Shown in pieces: positions 13,000-24,424 of a DNA stretch of 64,000 nucleotides. A model generated the notes under the pieces. The model made no database searches, was not told where the DNA came from, and saw nothing but the letters and a program-made list of their open reading frames with translations. The first letter of the stretch is position 1. Each line of letters opens with the position of its first letter. The DNA is from Plantago ovata (Eukaryota; Streptophyta; Magnoliopsida; Lamiales; Plantaginaceae): assembly GCA_028274465.1 (NCBI GenBank), contig CM051455.1, positions 136,806,096-136,870,095 of the forward strand, read 5' to 3'. Position numbers and translations under genes: made by a program.

Positions 13000-15900
13000 C
13001 TATTATAAATTATAAATGAGAATTTCCAGCATTTTAAATTCAATGCATGTATCATGCAAGACGATACATTGTATACAAAGTACGAGGAATTTTCCCAAAT
13101 AAGCAAAGGTTTGGATTCCCAATATTTACCACTTGGTTAGGTTTAGATGAGATTTTAATTCAAGGGAATAATACTAAGTTAGATAAATATAAAAAGCACG
13201 TGGAGGATTGGTAAGTGTGTGAGAATTTTGGCCCCGCTGTCTCTCTTTTTTAACGTACACTACAAAAAGGAGAAGAGACTAGTCGAGTCGATCTATGATA
13301 ATAATGACTCATGTTTCAAGAACCGATTTTAATCGTGGACAGTGTCTGTCCATGTATTTTCTCTATCAAACTGTTAGGGATGATAAAATCCCAAGATTTA
13401 GTTGTATGAACAACTGTATAGTATATATTTCGTGATTTGTCAGGTTTCTTGCCCATTCAATTCAAATGGGCGTCACGTTAAAACCTTAACTCGTGGCCAA
13501 TGAATTCTTATGCCAATTAACGTAATTTTCAAAAGTCTATAAACAATCTGGTACGAGAACCACAAGTATACATTATTTTATCTTACAAAATCATTCATTA
13601 TTCAGTTTACTAACGTTTTAGAGTCTTTAGACGAACTAAACTGAAAATAATCGCCACACACTCTAACCCGTGGGCCTGTGATTGGTATGAAGAAAGCTCG
13701 CATGGATGGGCCAACCGCAAGCTCGACATGGCTGGCTAGGGAGGACATCGACCCTTGCCTTGAGATTTTCTACTATCCTTATATTTTCTTGGTAGTTAAA
13801 TTAATACTCGTTTTCTATCCTTTAAATACTATATAATACATTATACCGTGTTACTAGTAGGAAGTAACAGTATTAACCTCAACTATTCGACTTTATCATT
13901 TAACATAACACGTGGTAGTAGAATGTATGATCAGTTTCTTAGTAACATCTATCATGAAGATAGACATGTCACTTTTAACATTTTTTGCATTCTCTAAGAG
14001 GTTGTTTGGTTTGGAGTAGGAAAATGAAAACTAGTATTTCCTAGGAAATGTGATCCAAACCCATAAGTAGGAAATGTAGTAGGAAATGTGAGACTTTTTC
14101 ATGATTGGTTTGCTAAAATGCACTAGGAAATGTTCATTGGACCAGATTTTCATTTCCTTGTTTGATTATGCAATTCTTTAATTTTCAGAAATTGATGTTG
14201 TCGATAATCCCCCTTTGTGTTTTTTTTAAAAGGAGTCGTTTCGTCCCATTTTATTTTTACGGTTTAATTTAAGATTTATAAAAGGTCAAACGAGGCTAAA
14301 AAAGTCAACAAATAAATGTAAAGAATCTAAAAAAACATATCAGTACAATTGAAGCCAATGACAATGAGCAACATGGAAAGATGTCAACAAGAACATTATT
14401 TGAAGATATTATTAATAATAACTAATTAAGCTAATTATAATCTAATAATAATAATCGTTATTAATATTATCATTACTATCATTATCGCAACATCTACTAA
14501 GAAGGGAAACAGATCAAAGCTTTAATATAGCATCTACCACAATTTTAGAATTTTTTTTTTTTTAAACGGCTAAAAAATTTATTTATACAATGAACCCGAG
14601 CATAAGAAATACTCGTGATACACCAACCAATCTTTTACAACAACCAAAACGGGAAAAATAACAACATGCTAATAACACAAAGAAACCCAATAACTAGTGC
14701 TAATATACTTCTACTAGCCGCACAAGGGAAGTGTAGCAAATTTCTAACAAATCCATCTTCACACAACTCAAGAAACTTATGGAGTGGAACATTATTAGGT
14801 GTTCACAAATTAGTGGGTTGAATATGTGATTGTATTTGAACATTGATTAACTAAAAATAGGTGTGATGGTGTCTTTCTAGACCTATTAATAGGGAGAATA
14901 ACCAATTTTTTAATATGTGTGCAAGTGCTAGAACGCATTGGCTAGAACGACACATAATTATAATGGGAGGGGGTACATTTCCGGTTACCAACAAGGAAAT
15001 ATCGATCTGATTGCTTTCGCACATTTCTCATATACATTTTCAGCAAACCAATCAAAAATATGTGTAAGAATTTTTGAAAAACATTTTCATTTACTACCAA
15101 ATCATGCTCCAAAGTCTATCATTCTATGTGCGGTAACAAAAAACTACACACAACACAGCCTCCTAAAAAACCGGAGAGCAAAGTTTAGGATAAACCAAAG
15201 TTTGTCCAAACTAAAGTCATTTGAAGCAATCTTAATGATAATTAATGATGAATGCATCATGCTTCACATGTTATATATAATAAAAAATAATTGTCATACA
15301 TTAGTCGACGTGTATCGACTATAAACCTAAGAAGTGGCTATTAAAATATTCTAAACAAATCTTTTTCGTATTCAAGTTCCTATCTTCGCATCTCAACGTA
15401 AAGTGACAACCATATAGTAATAGTAATTCTAATTAAATAAATCTATCTGTAACTTTTTTCTTGTAACGTGGTGATACGTATTCTCATTCGCAAATGCTAC
15501 CGTTTAAATCACATTGAATTGAATAAATTGAATTAAACCTAACAGATACGATAGAAACTAATCGAAGATGTTGGATGATATAACCATAAATCATAGACTT
15601 GTATACTCATCTATTTAATCAACCTATAGCTGATCCCTGGGATCAAATCATCTGACTTATTATGACTTATTATTATGGTAACTAAAGAAATCAATCTCCC
15701 AACCTCTTATCTTAAATTTATCAAAACTTTCCTCTTTAATTCTATACAACAAACAACTTGTGCCAAGTCCCTTTCACTCTTAGCAACCAACAACGTATGA
15801 TATTGATTTTTTAATTTTTTTAAATACGTAAATAAGTGTCAACTAAATCATTATGACTTATGAGAGAAAAAGATTCTTGGGAACAAAAAGAGGACACATC

Positions 15901-16960
15901 ATGGTCATGGGTGATGTCAATTTGCAAGAAGAGGGGCAAAAGTGTAATCTTGTATCTGAAATAGTTCCAAAAGAAGAGTGAGAGAGAAATGTGAAGAAAA
16001 CCTTAATGGAGACAGGCAAGGAGTCTTGTCAGTGACAAGTACTAATATATATAGAAAAGACAAGTCCACTAACAACACTAGTACTACTAGTGTCTTCCCA
16101 AAAAAGGCATCCAACAAGGTTAAACAAATTGGGGGGGGGGGGGGGGTACCCAACATTAAAATTGAATTTATGTTTCTTGCCCATATCTTTTTGGAAATCT
16201 TAGGTTCATTGGTCATGGATTTTGCATGATTTCAAAGTAAAGAATAGTTTTAGTTTTCACTTTTAAAGTTGAGGTGATGTGTTGTTGGTTAGTGATCATT
16301 GTATCTTAGAATTTGAGTGTCGTTGTTCCTAAATTATTATCTTACCGCCAAGTAATGAATCGTTTTACTTTGAAACATAATTCAAGATTTGAAATTTGAT
16401 ACAGAATAAGAAATCTCCAAAATTCCAGCTCAAAAATAAAGTTAGAATAAGTAAATAAAATCATATCTCAGGGGATTAGATCATGAAGTATGGAAATGCA
16501 ATCGATAAGAAAATACATAGGCTTATCGATCGATCAATTTATGATATGTCAGGTGAAAGTGTACGAATGAAACACACGTGTGTGTTTTGTAGGTGCAATA
16601 CGCCAATACACTAAAACCTAATATGAAATAAACTCTACCTACAGGACACACGATTCAACAGTATCCCAATGATAATCATGTATGAATGTTCGAGACGACC
16701 ATTCAACGAGTAATTATAGTCTAATTTTTCTCAACCATCTACCAGTGTATGTAGAGAGAGATGTGCCATGTAAACCACCGGTGAATTCAACATCCATCCA
16801 ATATAATAGAGCCCAAGAATGGACTCTCGGTCGTTAATTGAACTACTGTATGTACATAGTAGTATGCCTTGAGAGCTCATTTTAGTCTTCACATGAAAAT
16901 ATCTAGGGAGTGAGAACCTTATATATGACCTATCATATTCATTAATTCTCCTCACAATGA
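13000..16960. other. Repeat-rich spacer, no gene recognised
   Basis: AT-rich DNA. About 14,000-14,170 holds several AGGAAATG motifs and ends resembling GGTTGTTTGGTTTGG / TAATCAAACAAGGAAATG, perhaps an old MITE. A poly-A-tailed retroposon end lies at 14,553-14,585 (minus). A G(17) run lies at about 16,130-16,147. Open frames at 14,938-15,324 and 15,917-16,216 have no family motifs and are not supported as genes. Confidence 0.45.
14553..14820 (-). mobile_element. LINE/SINE 3' end with poly-A tail
   Basis: On the minus strand, unique sequence is followed by ATAAATAAATTTTTTAGCCG, TTT and a run of about 14 A. The GCCGTTTAAA(n) end also appears at 11,970-12,012. No reverse transcriptase is visible upstream, so this is a truncated copy; its 5' limit is a guess. 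Confidence 0.4.
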
Positions 16961-16964
16961 GAGC

Positions 16965-16969
16965 AATTG
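16965..16969. repeat. Target-site duplication AATTG, left copy
   Basis: AATTG immediately precedes the left LTR and is repeated directly after the right LTR at 20,471-20,475. A 5-bp duplication is what LTR retroelement integrases make. Confidence 0.85.
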
Positions 16970-17480
16970 TGATAGGATCTCGCGGGCCCATGCGGCCACG
17001 GTTCAAGGCCCACGGCAGGCTCGGTCAAGGCGGCGGCCGGCTAGGGTAAGCGAGGGACGGTTAGGGAGAATTATTAATTAGTTTTCCTTTTATTGTTTAA
17101 TTATCTAGTTAGAGTCAGTTAACTTATTGGTCAAGAATAGGTTAGGAAAAGGATTCTAGAACAGATTTACCAGAATCTTACCTGTTACTACTTTATCTCT
17201 AGATGGTAGGAACTTGGCCAACAAGTCGTATCTTTACTATTTAAACATTGTATTTCTTTCATTATTTTTCATAGTTAAACATTGAATTAGAGTCATAACT
17301 CTGGAACTCCTTAGCTTTCTCGCTAGTTAGCGTATTTCGAGGTAATTAACCCTTTAGTTGTTGCTTTCGTAGGTAGATTACTCTTTACTAGTTTACTTGT
17401 CTAGTACGTGATCGTGCTAGAGTTGTTCTTTATTGCACTTTCTCCATCTCTTTCTATTCTTGGAATCCGAGATCCTAACA
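16970..17480 (+). repeat. Left LTR of non-autonomous retroelement
   Basis: It starts TGATAGGATCTC and ends GAGATCCTAACA, giving inverted TG...CA termini. Its 511 bp match the 517-bp right LTR with roughly 30-35 differences by eye and one 6-bp indel (GCGGGCCC versus GCGGGCTAGGGCCC). That implies a moderately old insertion. Confidence 0.92.
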
Positions 17481-17482
17481 GG

Positions 17483-17500
17483 TGGCATCTAGAGCCAGGT
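17483..17500 (+). promoter_or_regulatory. Primer-binding-site-like sequence
   Basis: TGGCATCTAGAGCCAGG starts two bases after the left LTR. It resembles the TGGTATCAGAGCC site complementary to the 3' end of plant initiator methionine tRNA, with one substitution and one extra base. Confidence 0.6.
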
Positions 17501-17567
17501 TTGAAAATCCCAAAAACCCACGTTTCCGCACTAAAATCCACCAATCTCAATGAAAACCGAGACCACA

Positions 17568-19953
17568 ATGAACCCTAACAGGAACCGTCGATCCGACAGG
17601 GGGTAGGGCGCGGCCGCGCTCCGGCGAATGACCGATTCGGTCATGTTCGTTGGGGTGACGAAGGAATCAACGATGTTTGGACTCGGGATGCTCAAGATGA
17701 GTTCATGGAGGAATTGAAGCAAGCTTGGGGAAGGGGAAGCCCCGTCCGAAGCAGCAGCAGCACGCGCGCAGTCCCGCGACCGGTCAGCATGCCGGGGCCG
17801 GCCATGAACCCGATCGAACCGGGAAACAACCGAAAGGGTCAAGAGCTAGGGTTTGACCAGTGGTTCGATGCATGTGGACTTGAAGAAGAAGATGCGATAG
17901 AAAAAGGTATCAACGCAATCTGTGCTCATTATGAGGCTCTCTACCAAAGTGGTGGGGTTGGTCATAGCACCAGTTCCAACCGCTCTGCTGGTCCGCACCA
18001 CGGCTACAACAGGTTTGATGATATCTCAAGTCCGTATCAGGGATACGCCAGCTTTGAAGGCATGACAACTCCGACTAGAGGCAACAACAATCTGGGAGGC
18101 CAAGTGACATATAATGTTGATCCTTAATTACGAGGTAACAACAGTGGTGGTTGAGGCACCTGACGGTAGTTGGAGTTTGAGCAAAAAGGACTTGGGAAAA
18201 TCTGAGGAGAAGGTTTGCTTTGGACCAAGGTGTCATGCGAGCGACGTCAATGCGGAATGGCCTCGAGGCATGGATTGGTCGCACCTATGCCCAACATGTA
18301 GGGTTGATGTTGATAGTCTCTTTAATGTCATGGACAAGCTAAAGGAGGTTGAATTGCTACCGCAACCTAAGTGGGATCTGGAAGAACCCTTTAAGGAGGA
18401 TAACATGATACGGTTGAACTGAGAAGACGGACAGTGGAAAGTCGAGAAGCCTAGGGAGGGCGCCGAGATATATGAAGGTTGGGGAATTGATACTGAAACA
18501 AGTGCTGTAACAGCTGATCAGGTGCTTGAGGTGAGTAAGGAGGGGTCATCGGAAGAGGAACCCGAGGAACAACTTCAAGAGATCCGCGAGATGATGCGCC
18601 TAAGGAAGTCAAAGACTTTTGTGGACTATGTTGTGTATAGAACCACAAAAGGGAAAAAAGGCTCGTCCATTAGGGGTAGAGGCAAAGCTACCATTTGCTA
18701 CATGGGAGTAGGTACCGGCGCATCTAGGGTTTCGTCGGCAGCCTGTGTGTGTGTCGGTTGACAGTGGTGCTTCATGCAATTTCATCACAGTCGCCTATGT
18801 TCGCAGGTATGGGTGGCCATGCGCTGGGCAACCAGTTAACGTGACGGTAATCACTGCTAGTGGACAAACACTTGTAAGTCATTGGAGGTTCAATGCTGTC
18901 AGAATCATGATCCACGGTCGACAGTATCATGTGAATCTATACGAGTTATCCAACTTCCAAACTAAAGAGCACGTAGTGCTGGGAGTACCATGGTTAGCAG
19001 GGCATAACTCAGTCGTTATGGATGGAAATGTCAAAAGCATCCAGGTTGGCGATGATCTTTGCAACATGCCATGCTTGGGATTTGACGAAAGGGCACTAAA
19101 GGAAAAGCGATCGTCGAAGGCTAGTTTGGTTGTGGGGTGTGGAAGGCACTGTGAGGAGGGTCCGAGGGCAAAACCGTCACCTAGGAAGTGGGAGATGTTG
19201 GCGGCGGAACCCTTGACTTTTATGGGAATGATTGGGGGACACACACACAGGTTTCAGTTCTCATCGATTTTGGTGCGAGTTTGAATTTTGTGTCATCTGA
19301 TATCGTGGAAAAGCTGGGGTGGCCAATTGGACAGGATACGGTGGGACTACGAGTGAGGACTGCCGAAGGTGACACAAAAAAGGTGGGGCCAATGTATGAA
19401 GGGGTCAACTTGATAATCCAGCATGTCAACTTTGAGCTTACCGTGCATGCTATGAGGGAAGAACAGGAGGACATCACACTAGGGATGTCTTGGCTTCGTT
19501 CAGTGGGACCAGTAATCTTTCACTTTCGCAAGCGGGCCATGTCTTTGGTTTGTGAAAAATGCCTCTGTCGCATTCGAGCTTTGGGGTATGGTGGGAGTTG
19601 TCTCACTAAACAAGGTGAGAGGGAAGAAAAAGAACTCTGCAGTGCTAAACTGAAGGAAACACATAAAATGCCAATTATAGGAGAAGTAGCTTCAGGGTCT
19701 CCTGCGGTTGTGGTGCCCGGACCGGTTACTTCCGAGTTCTTGTACTTGGAAAGTGTCTTTGAACCGCATATGAAGCTCAAGGTTGGTCGGGAAGCGGTAG
19801 TGATACCAGAGGTTGTGGAGCTCATTCAAACTCATGGGGGAGGCGTGATGGAGATGGTTGACAAAGCAAGGGGTCCGATGGTTGTGGTGCAAGACGCAAG
19901 GGCAGAACGAAGCATGAACCTTGAGGACAAGGTTCGTTTCAAGGGCGGACGGA
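17568..19953 (+). pseudogene. Decayed Gag-like polyprotein with two retropepsin-like domains
   Basis: The reading path starts MNPNRNRRSDRG (17568), frameshifts near 17,600, and runs through DRFGHVRWGDEGINDVWTRD and FMEELKQAWG to about 18,127. It then passes via 18,114-18,422 (stop at 18,420) and 18,423-18,760 to a frameshift inside a TGTGTGTG run. The first protease-like domain follows: VDSGASCNFITVAYVRRYGW...VVLGVPWLAGHNSVVMDG (about 18,750-19,070). A second lies in another frame: VLIDFGASLNFVSSDIVEKL...ITLGMSWLRSVGPVIFHF (about 19,255-19,530). Both follow the RVP_2 layout D-x-G-A...LG(M/V)xWL. The second has Phe where Ser/Thr normally sits. A Cys/His segment CFGPRCHAS...HLCPTCRVD (about 18,215-18,310) could be a zinc finger of unusual spacing. 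No capsid domain, reverse transcriptase or integrase is recognised. Confidence 0.75.
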
Positions 19954-20470
19954 TGATAGGATCTCGCGGGCTAGGGCCCATGCGGCCACGGCTCAAGGCC
20001 CACGGCAGGCTCGGCCAAGGCGGCGACCGGCTAGGGTACGCGGGGGACAGTTAGGGAGAGTTATTAATTAGTTTTCCTTTTATTAGTTAATTACCTAGTT
20101 AGAGTCAGTTAACTTATTGGTCAAGAATAGGTTAGGAAAATGATTCTAGGACAGATTTACCAGAATCTTACATGTTTCTACTTTTTCTCTAGATGGTAGG
20201 AACTTGGCCAACAAGTCGTATCTTTACTATTTAAGCGTTGTACTTCTTTCATTGTTTTTCATAGTTGAACATTGAATTAGAGTCATAACTCTGGAGCTTC
20301 TTAGCTTTCTCGCTCGTTAACGTATTTCGAGGTAATTAACTCTTTAGTTGTTGCTTTCGTAGGTAGATTACTCTTTAGTAGTTTACTTATCTAGTACGTG
20401 ACCGTGCTAGAGTTGTTCTTTATTACACTTTCTACATCTCTTTCTATTTCTAAAATCTGAGATCCTAACA
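19954..20470 (+). repeat. Right LTR of non-autonomous retroelement
   Basis: Starts TGATAGGATCTC, ends GATCCTAACA, and is followed by the AATTG duplication (20,471-20,475). It aligns end to end with the left LTR. Confidence 0.92.
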
Positions 20471-21620
20471 AATTGGGAAGAAATTGTACCTAATAATATG
20501 CTCGAGAGAAAAGAAAAGGTTGAAATATTGTCGATCAAGATTCATGTTAGACACCATGCATGTAGCACGTTTAGGGAGTCATTATTAATCTTGCTAGATG
20601 TTTCTTTCAAGATTTTTATTATGTGTAGAAAGCAATAATCAAGACTTTTGGTTCAGTTAGAATTCATATATTATACATCCGATATGCATTTAAAAGTATT
20701 AAATTGAAAAAAAAATATATAGTGTATAATGATAAATGTATAATTTTATAGATCTTTATTATATAGAGTAACACAAATCACCAATTACAATTACCATCTT
20801 TTGGTTATACTTAGGCTCTGTTCTCTTCGTCTGAAAAAGTCTGAACTGATCTGAACAAAACTAAACTGAACTTAATAATACTATTAGTCAAATTTGAGTT
20901 GAATTGAACTAAACTGAATGCATATGAACTGATCTTAACTGAACTGAACTGATATGAACTGAATTTATTTTTATCAATTTTCAGATGAAAATAATAGAGG
21001 TTTAGTGTGCTACGTGTATCATCACTTGGGTTACAATCAATATTACATCGACCAAACTATAGTAATCCCAATTTTAATTACCAATTAAATTTAGTTGTTG
21101 CCTTTCTTCCCACCACACAAAGGCCAATTTGGAAGAAAATGAATTTTATTAGAAATTTTGAATGCAATAAAAGAAAGATGGAAAGGGCAAAAAAGTTGAA
21201 TTGTCAATCAAGATTGATTGAGAATCTTGACGGTACTACTTTCCCCTTGAGGCAACAAGTAATCTTCTTAACTTTATTAATTTTTTTATTATTTATTATT
21301 ATTTTTTTGTTAAACATGATAATAACATGATGTATCATCAATCTCATAATTCATTCCATTTCCATTGTAGGTTAGATATCATATCACATTATGGCCCACC
21401 AATCACTATATCAATAGTTACTATAAAAAGAAACTACATTACGTTACTTTAATTAGTATATGTGATATGTGTCTAGAGGTGGAAGTGGGCTAAACTCATC
21501 ATGTTAAAACAACTTGTTAGAGACTATATGAGTGGTTAGCATTTTAGCAACTTAAAATAGGACTAATATGAGTGTAATAAACTTTTGTTGCTCTATAATA
21601 ACTATATTAAAAAATTCAAA
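20471..21620. other. Spacer with degenerate CTGAACTGAACT repeats
   Basis: About 20,815-20,975 is a run of imperfect CTGAACTGA/GAACTGAACT units (CTGAACTGATCTGAAC, AACTGAACTGAACTGATATG). The rest is AT-rich. The open frame at 21,007-21,330 has no recognisable domain. Confidence 0.5.
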
Positions 21621-21962
21621 GTTTAGGGAGAGACCAGCCTTTCCTAAATTAATGGAAAGGTCTGGTTTTTAGCTTAATTTGGCTGCCCGACCGGTCAGAC
21701 TATTCGCGATATGGTTTAAGATGTTATTGTTTGGTTTTAAGTTGCTAGCATTGAAAGTTTTCGTTATGATTATAACTTCATTTGGTGTGGTTTTAAGAAA
21801 CTACAGTGTGGTTTTAAGATGGTTTATTATAGTTTTAAGCGACAATCTAAAATTATTCACAAATATAAAACAATAAGATTAAACAAGTAAAAAAATCTGA
21901 GAATTGCCATTAAAATATCATGAATAAGTTTACAATAAGCTAATATAAACAACTTAGTCATT

Positions 21963-21964
<2 letters not shown>

Positions 21965-22001
<37 letters not shown>
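21965..22001. repeat. (TA)n microsatellite
   Basis: About 18 uninterrupted TA units within the inverted-repeat element. Confidence 0.9.
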
Positions 22002-22005
<4 letters not shown>

Positions 22006-22214
22006 AAACATTCTTTGATTTTTTTGAATAAACTTGTTGGAGAACTTTTGCTTCTTGCCTTTTCTTCATCAAACTCGATTGACATCATCATCACCTGCTT
22101 AAAATCATAACAACGCCCATTAAACCTACAACAAAGATACTTATAACCACACCATGTCCCCTTATAACCATACAATGGACAAACCCAACAGTAGTATTAT
22201 ATACATCTTAAAAC

Positions 22215-22910
22215 CACAACAACAGATATTAAAACCACACCATAATTTTTTAAAACCACAATAGTGGATCCATCATAATACATTGCTTGAAAGTATCCAA
22301 TGTTCAGATTCCTCCTCTTTCTCATCAACGAACACGTAATCAAAATACATTGCTCGAATATATTGATGTTCAGAACTACTCCAATTACATTTACAAGTAA
22401 ACAAATAGGTGAAAACTCGAATCTAAACACTATGAGTTGATCATTGCTCGAAAATATCAATTCAGAAAAGTCTTAAAACCATATCATTTGGTCTTAATAT
22501 CACACCAACGAGTCTTAAAACCACACTAGAAAACAAGAGATGGGAGAGAAAGTAGATTTGAAGAGTCACCAACGAGTCTTAAAATCACACCAAAATCTAT
22601 TAAAACCACAACAGTGGATCCATCAGAATACATTGCTCGAAAATATCCAATATTCAGATTCCTCCTCTTTCTCATCAACGAACATGTAATCAAAATACAT
22701 TGCTCGAAAATATTGATTTTCAGAACTATTCCGATTACATCTACAAGTAAACAAATAGGTGAAAAATCGAATCTAAACACTGAGCTGAATTGCTCGAAAA
22801 TATCACTATTCCGAAAGATTCTTAAAACCATATCATTCGGTCTTAAAACTACACGAACCAGTCTTAAAACCACACTATAAAACGACAGATGAGAGAGAAA
22901 GTAGATCTAA
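22215..22910. repeat. About 350-bp tandem duplication inside the element
   Basis: Two copies (about 22,215-22,560 and 22,565-22,910) share ACAATAGTGGATCCATCA, CAGATTCCTCCTCTTTCTCA, CAAGTAAACAAATAGGTGAA and a closing AGTCTTAAAACCACACTA...GAGAGAAAGTAGAT. They differ at scattered sites and small indels. Confidence 0.85.
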
Positions 22911-22929
22911 AGAGAGAGAAAGTAGATCT

Positions 22930-23140
22930 CACTTAGGCGGTGGTGGCATGGAGAGGCGGAGGTGGTGGTGGTGGAGGTGTGGTGGTGGCGGTTGTGTGGT
23001 GATAGTGGTGGTGGTGGTGGCGGCGGGGCTGTGTGGTGGTGGCAGTTGTGTGGTGATGGTGGTGGTGATGGCGGGTGTGTGGTGGTGGTGTTGGCGGGTG
23101 TGTGGTGGTAGAGGTGTGGTGGTGGTGGTGGAAGAAAGAG
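22930..23140 (+). repeat. GGT-rich minisatellite
   Basis: About 210 bp of G/T-rich sequence built from variants of GTGTGGTGGTGGCGG and TGTGGTGATGGTGGTGG. Runs of paired Gs on the plus strand make G-quadruplex formation plausible. The open frame across it (poly Trp/Gly/Val) is a composition artefact. Confidence 0.8.
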
Positions 23141-23998
23141 GAGGAGAGTTTTTAGAGAGAAAAATAGATGATTGTAGAGAGAGAAAAATGATTGTAATGA
23201 GTTTGACTAGTTGATCGGTTTTTGTTGGTCTGACCGAAATTTTTATTTATTAGATGAAAACCAACATTTCCTACTATATAGGAAAGACTAGACTCTCTAT
23301 ATACTTACTCATTAAAAAATGAACTTATTACCAGACTGAAAATATTAATTTTTAGTTTTAAAATAGCAGTACTTCATTAACAAAGAAGAATCATGAAAGT
23401 TGGAAAAATTAGTTAGCAATAGCGTAGGAGTAGTTGTAATATTTACCGTTTAAAAAAATAGTGATATAATGTAGATTAGTTTAAATTGGCACTGTTGCCA
23501 GTGAATAATTTTCATTTTTTATTTTAATTTTCCTTTTTTTTATAACATTCCTAATTAGAGACATGATAAATACGACTACTATCTAAGAATTCCTGCCTTT
23601 TTTTTATTTATTTTTATTTCTGTGGTGTAGGAATCCACTAATTTTGTGAGGGATTCCAATTGCTTAGAAAATGTCAATTTTGTGTACCATGAGTTTTGCA
23701 AATATTATAAAGCACGAGTACAATGAATCAATGATAAGGAGACAATATCTTCTGTAAAGATAAGTGTGTGGGGTTTAGCACTGTGACTCTGATTAGTGAT
23801 TAACATATGATTTAAGATTAAGATGTACATTCTTAGCCCAAACAAAAATAATTATCAGGTAGAGTTACATATACGACCTTTACTTGATGCTTGCATTCAT
23901 TTGGGTCCCTAATCTTTGAAAACTTATAGTTCAGTCTAAAAGATACACTTTGGCTTGTAAACAATATTTAAGAGGCCAAAAAGTCAAATGTTATCGAT

Positions 23999-24417
23999 AT
24001 GTTTGGAGCTCCTTGGGAAACTCTTTTGGTCTTCCTTAAAAGAGAATTACATTTGGAGCTCCATTTGCTCCAACTCGCACTACTCATCTTAAACTCTTTT
24101 GGGATATTTTCATTTTCCTTTCTTCCTTCTTATGAGTCAAAGTCAACTTTTATTTTTTTTAATTTTTTTTTTAAATTTGTTTTCTTTTATTTTTCATCCA
24201 TCAATAAAAACCTCCACCACATATTTTCCTCAAATTCCGCACCTGGTACAAAACAAAAAAACATTCCTTATTACACCTCATTATTACTCTACCCTACACA
24301 TCTATTTAATCTCAAAATTACTCCAAACATAATTTTTATCAACCTCCTTAACGGACTTTACTATTCTTCCTTCAAAGAGAAATTCTTAAAATAGTTTTAC
24401 AAAGGAGCTCCAAACAT
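23999..24417. mobile_element. TIR element (MITE, about 420 bp)
   Basis: The left end is ATGTTTGGAGCTCCTTGGGAAAC. The reverse complement of the right end is ATGTTTGGAGCTCCTTTGTAAAAC. A further match follows (CTTAAAAGAGAATT versus TTAAGAATTTCTCTTT). The interior is T-rich and its open frames have no domain. I could not fix a target-site duplication. Confidence 0.65.
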
Positions 24418-24424
24418 CCGGTAT

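Larger units (their letters stand above)
16970..20470 (+). mobile_element. Complete 3.5-kb non-autonomous LTR retrotransposon (gypsy-like)
   Basis: Two LTRs, flanking AATTG duplication, a primer-binding-like stretch and a decayed gag-protease reading region define the element (3501 bp). After the left LTR comes GGTGGCATCTAGAGCCAGG, close to the initiator-Met primer site TGGTATCAGAGCC. Before the right LTR is a purine-rich run AAGGGCGGACGGA. The interior is only about 2.47 kb and shows no reverse transcriptase, RNase H or integrase. The protease type (RVP_2-like) points to Ty3/gypsy ancestry. It must have depended on another element for copying. Confidence 0.9.
21627..23300. mobile_element. 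1.7-kb inverted-repeat (foldback/MULE-like) element
   Basis: The left end reads GAGACCAGCCTTTCCTAAAT...GGTCTGGTTTTTAG...CCGGTCAGAC. The reverse complement of the right end reads GAGTCTAGTCTTTCCTATAT...TGTTGGTTTTCAT...CGGTCAGACC. That gives a TIR of about 75 bp containing its own small hairpin. Short GTGGTTTTAAGA motifs recur in the left arm and as CTTAAAACCACA in the right half. The interior has a (TA)n run, a tandem duplication and a GGTGGT-rich tract. No transposase is seen. The exact ends and TSD are uncertain. Confidence 0.65.

Noticed and set aside
14938-15324. 128-codon frame
   Set aside because: Begins at a non-ATG codon, has AT-driven composition and no motif, and lies in repeat-like DNA upstream of a retroposon tail.
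16731-17006. 91-codon minus frame overlapping the left LTR
   Set aside because: Runs across the LTR boundary into unrelated flank; no family motif.
22948-23214. Trp/Gly/Val-rich frame over the GGT minisatellite
   Set aside because: Produced by GGTGGT repeats; not a plausible protein.
23999-24394. 131-codon Phe/Leu/Ser frame
   Set aside because: Lies entirely inside a TIR element and reflects T-rich DNA.
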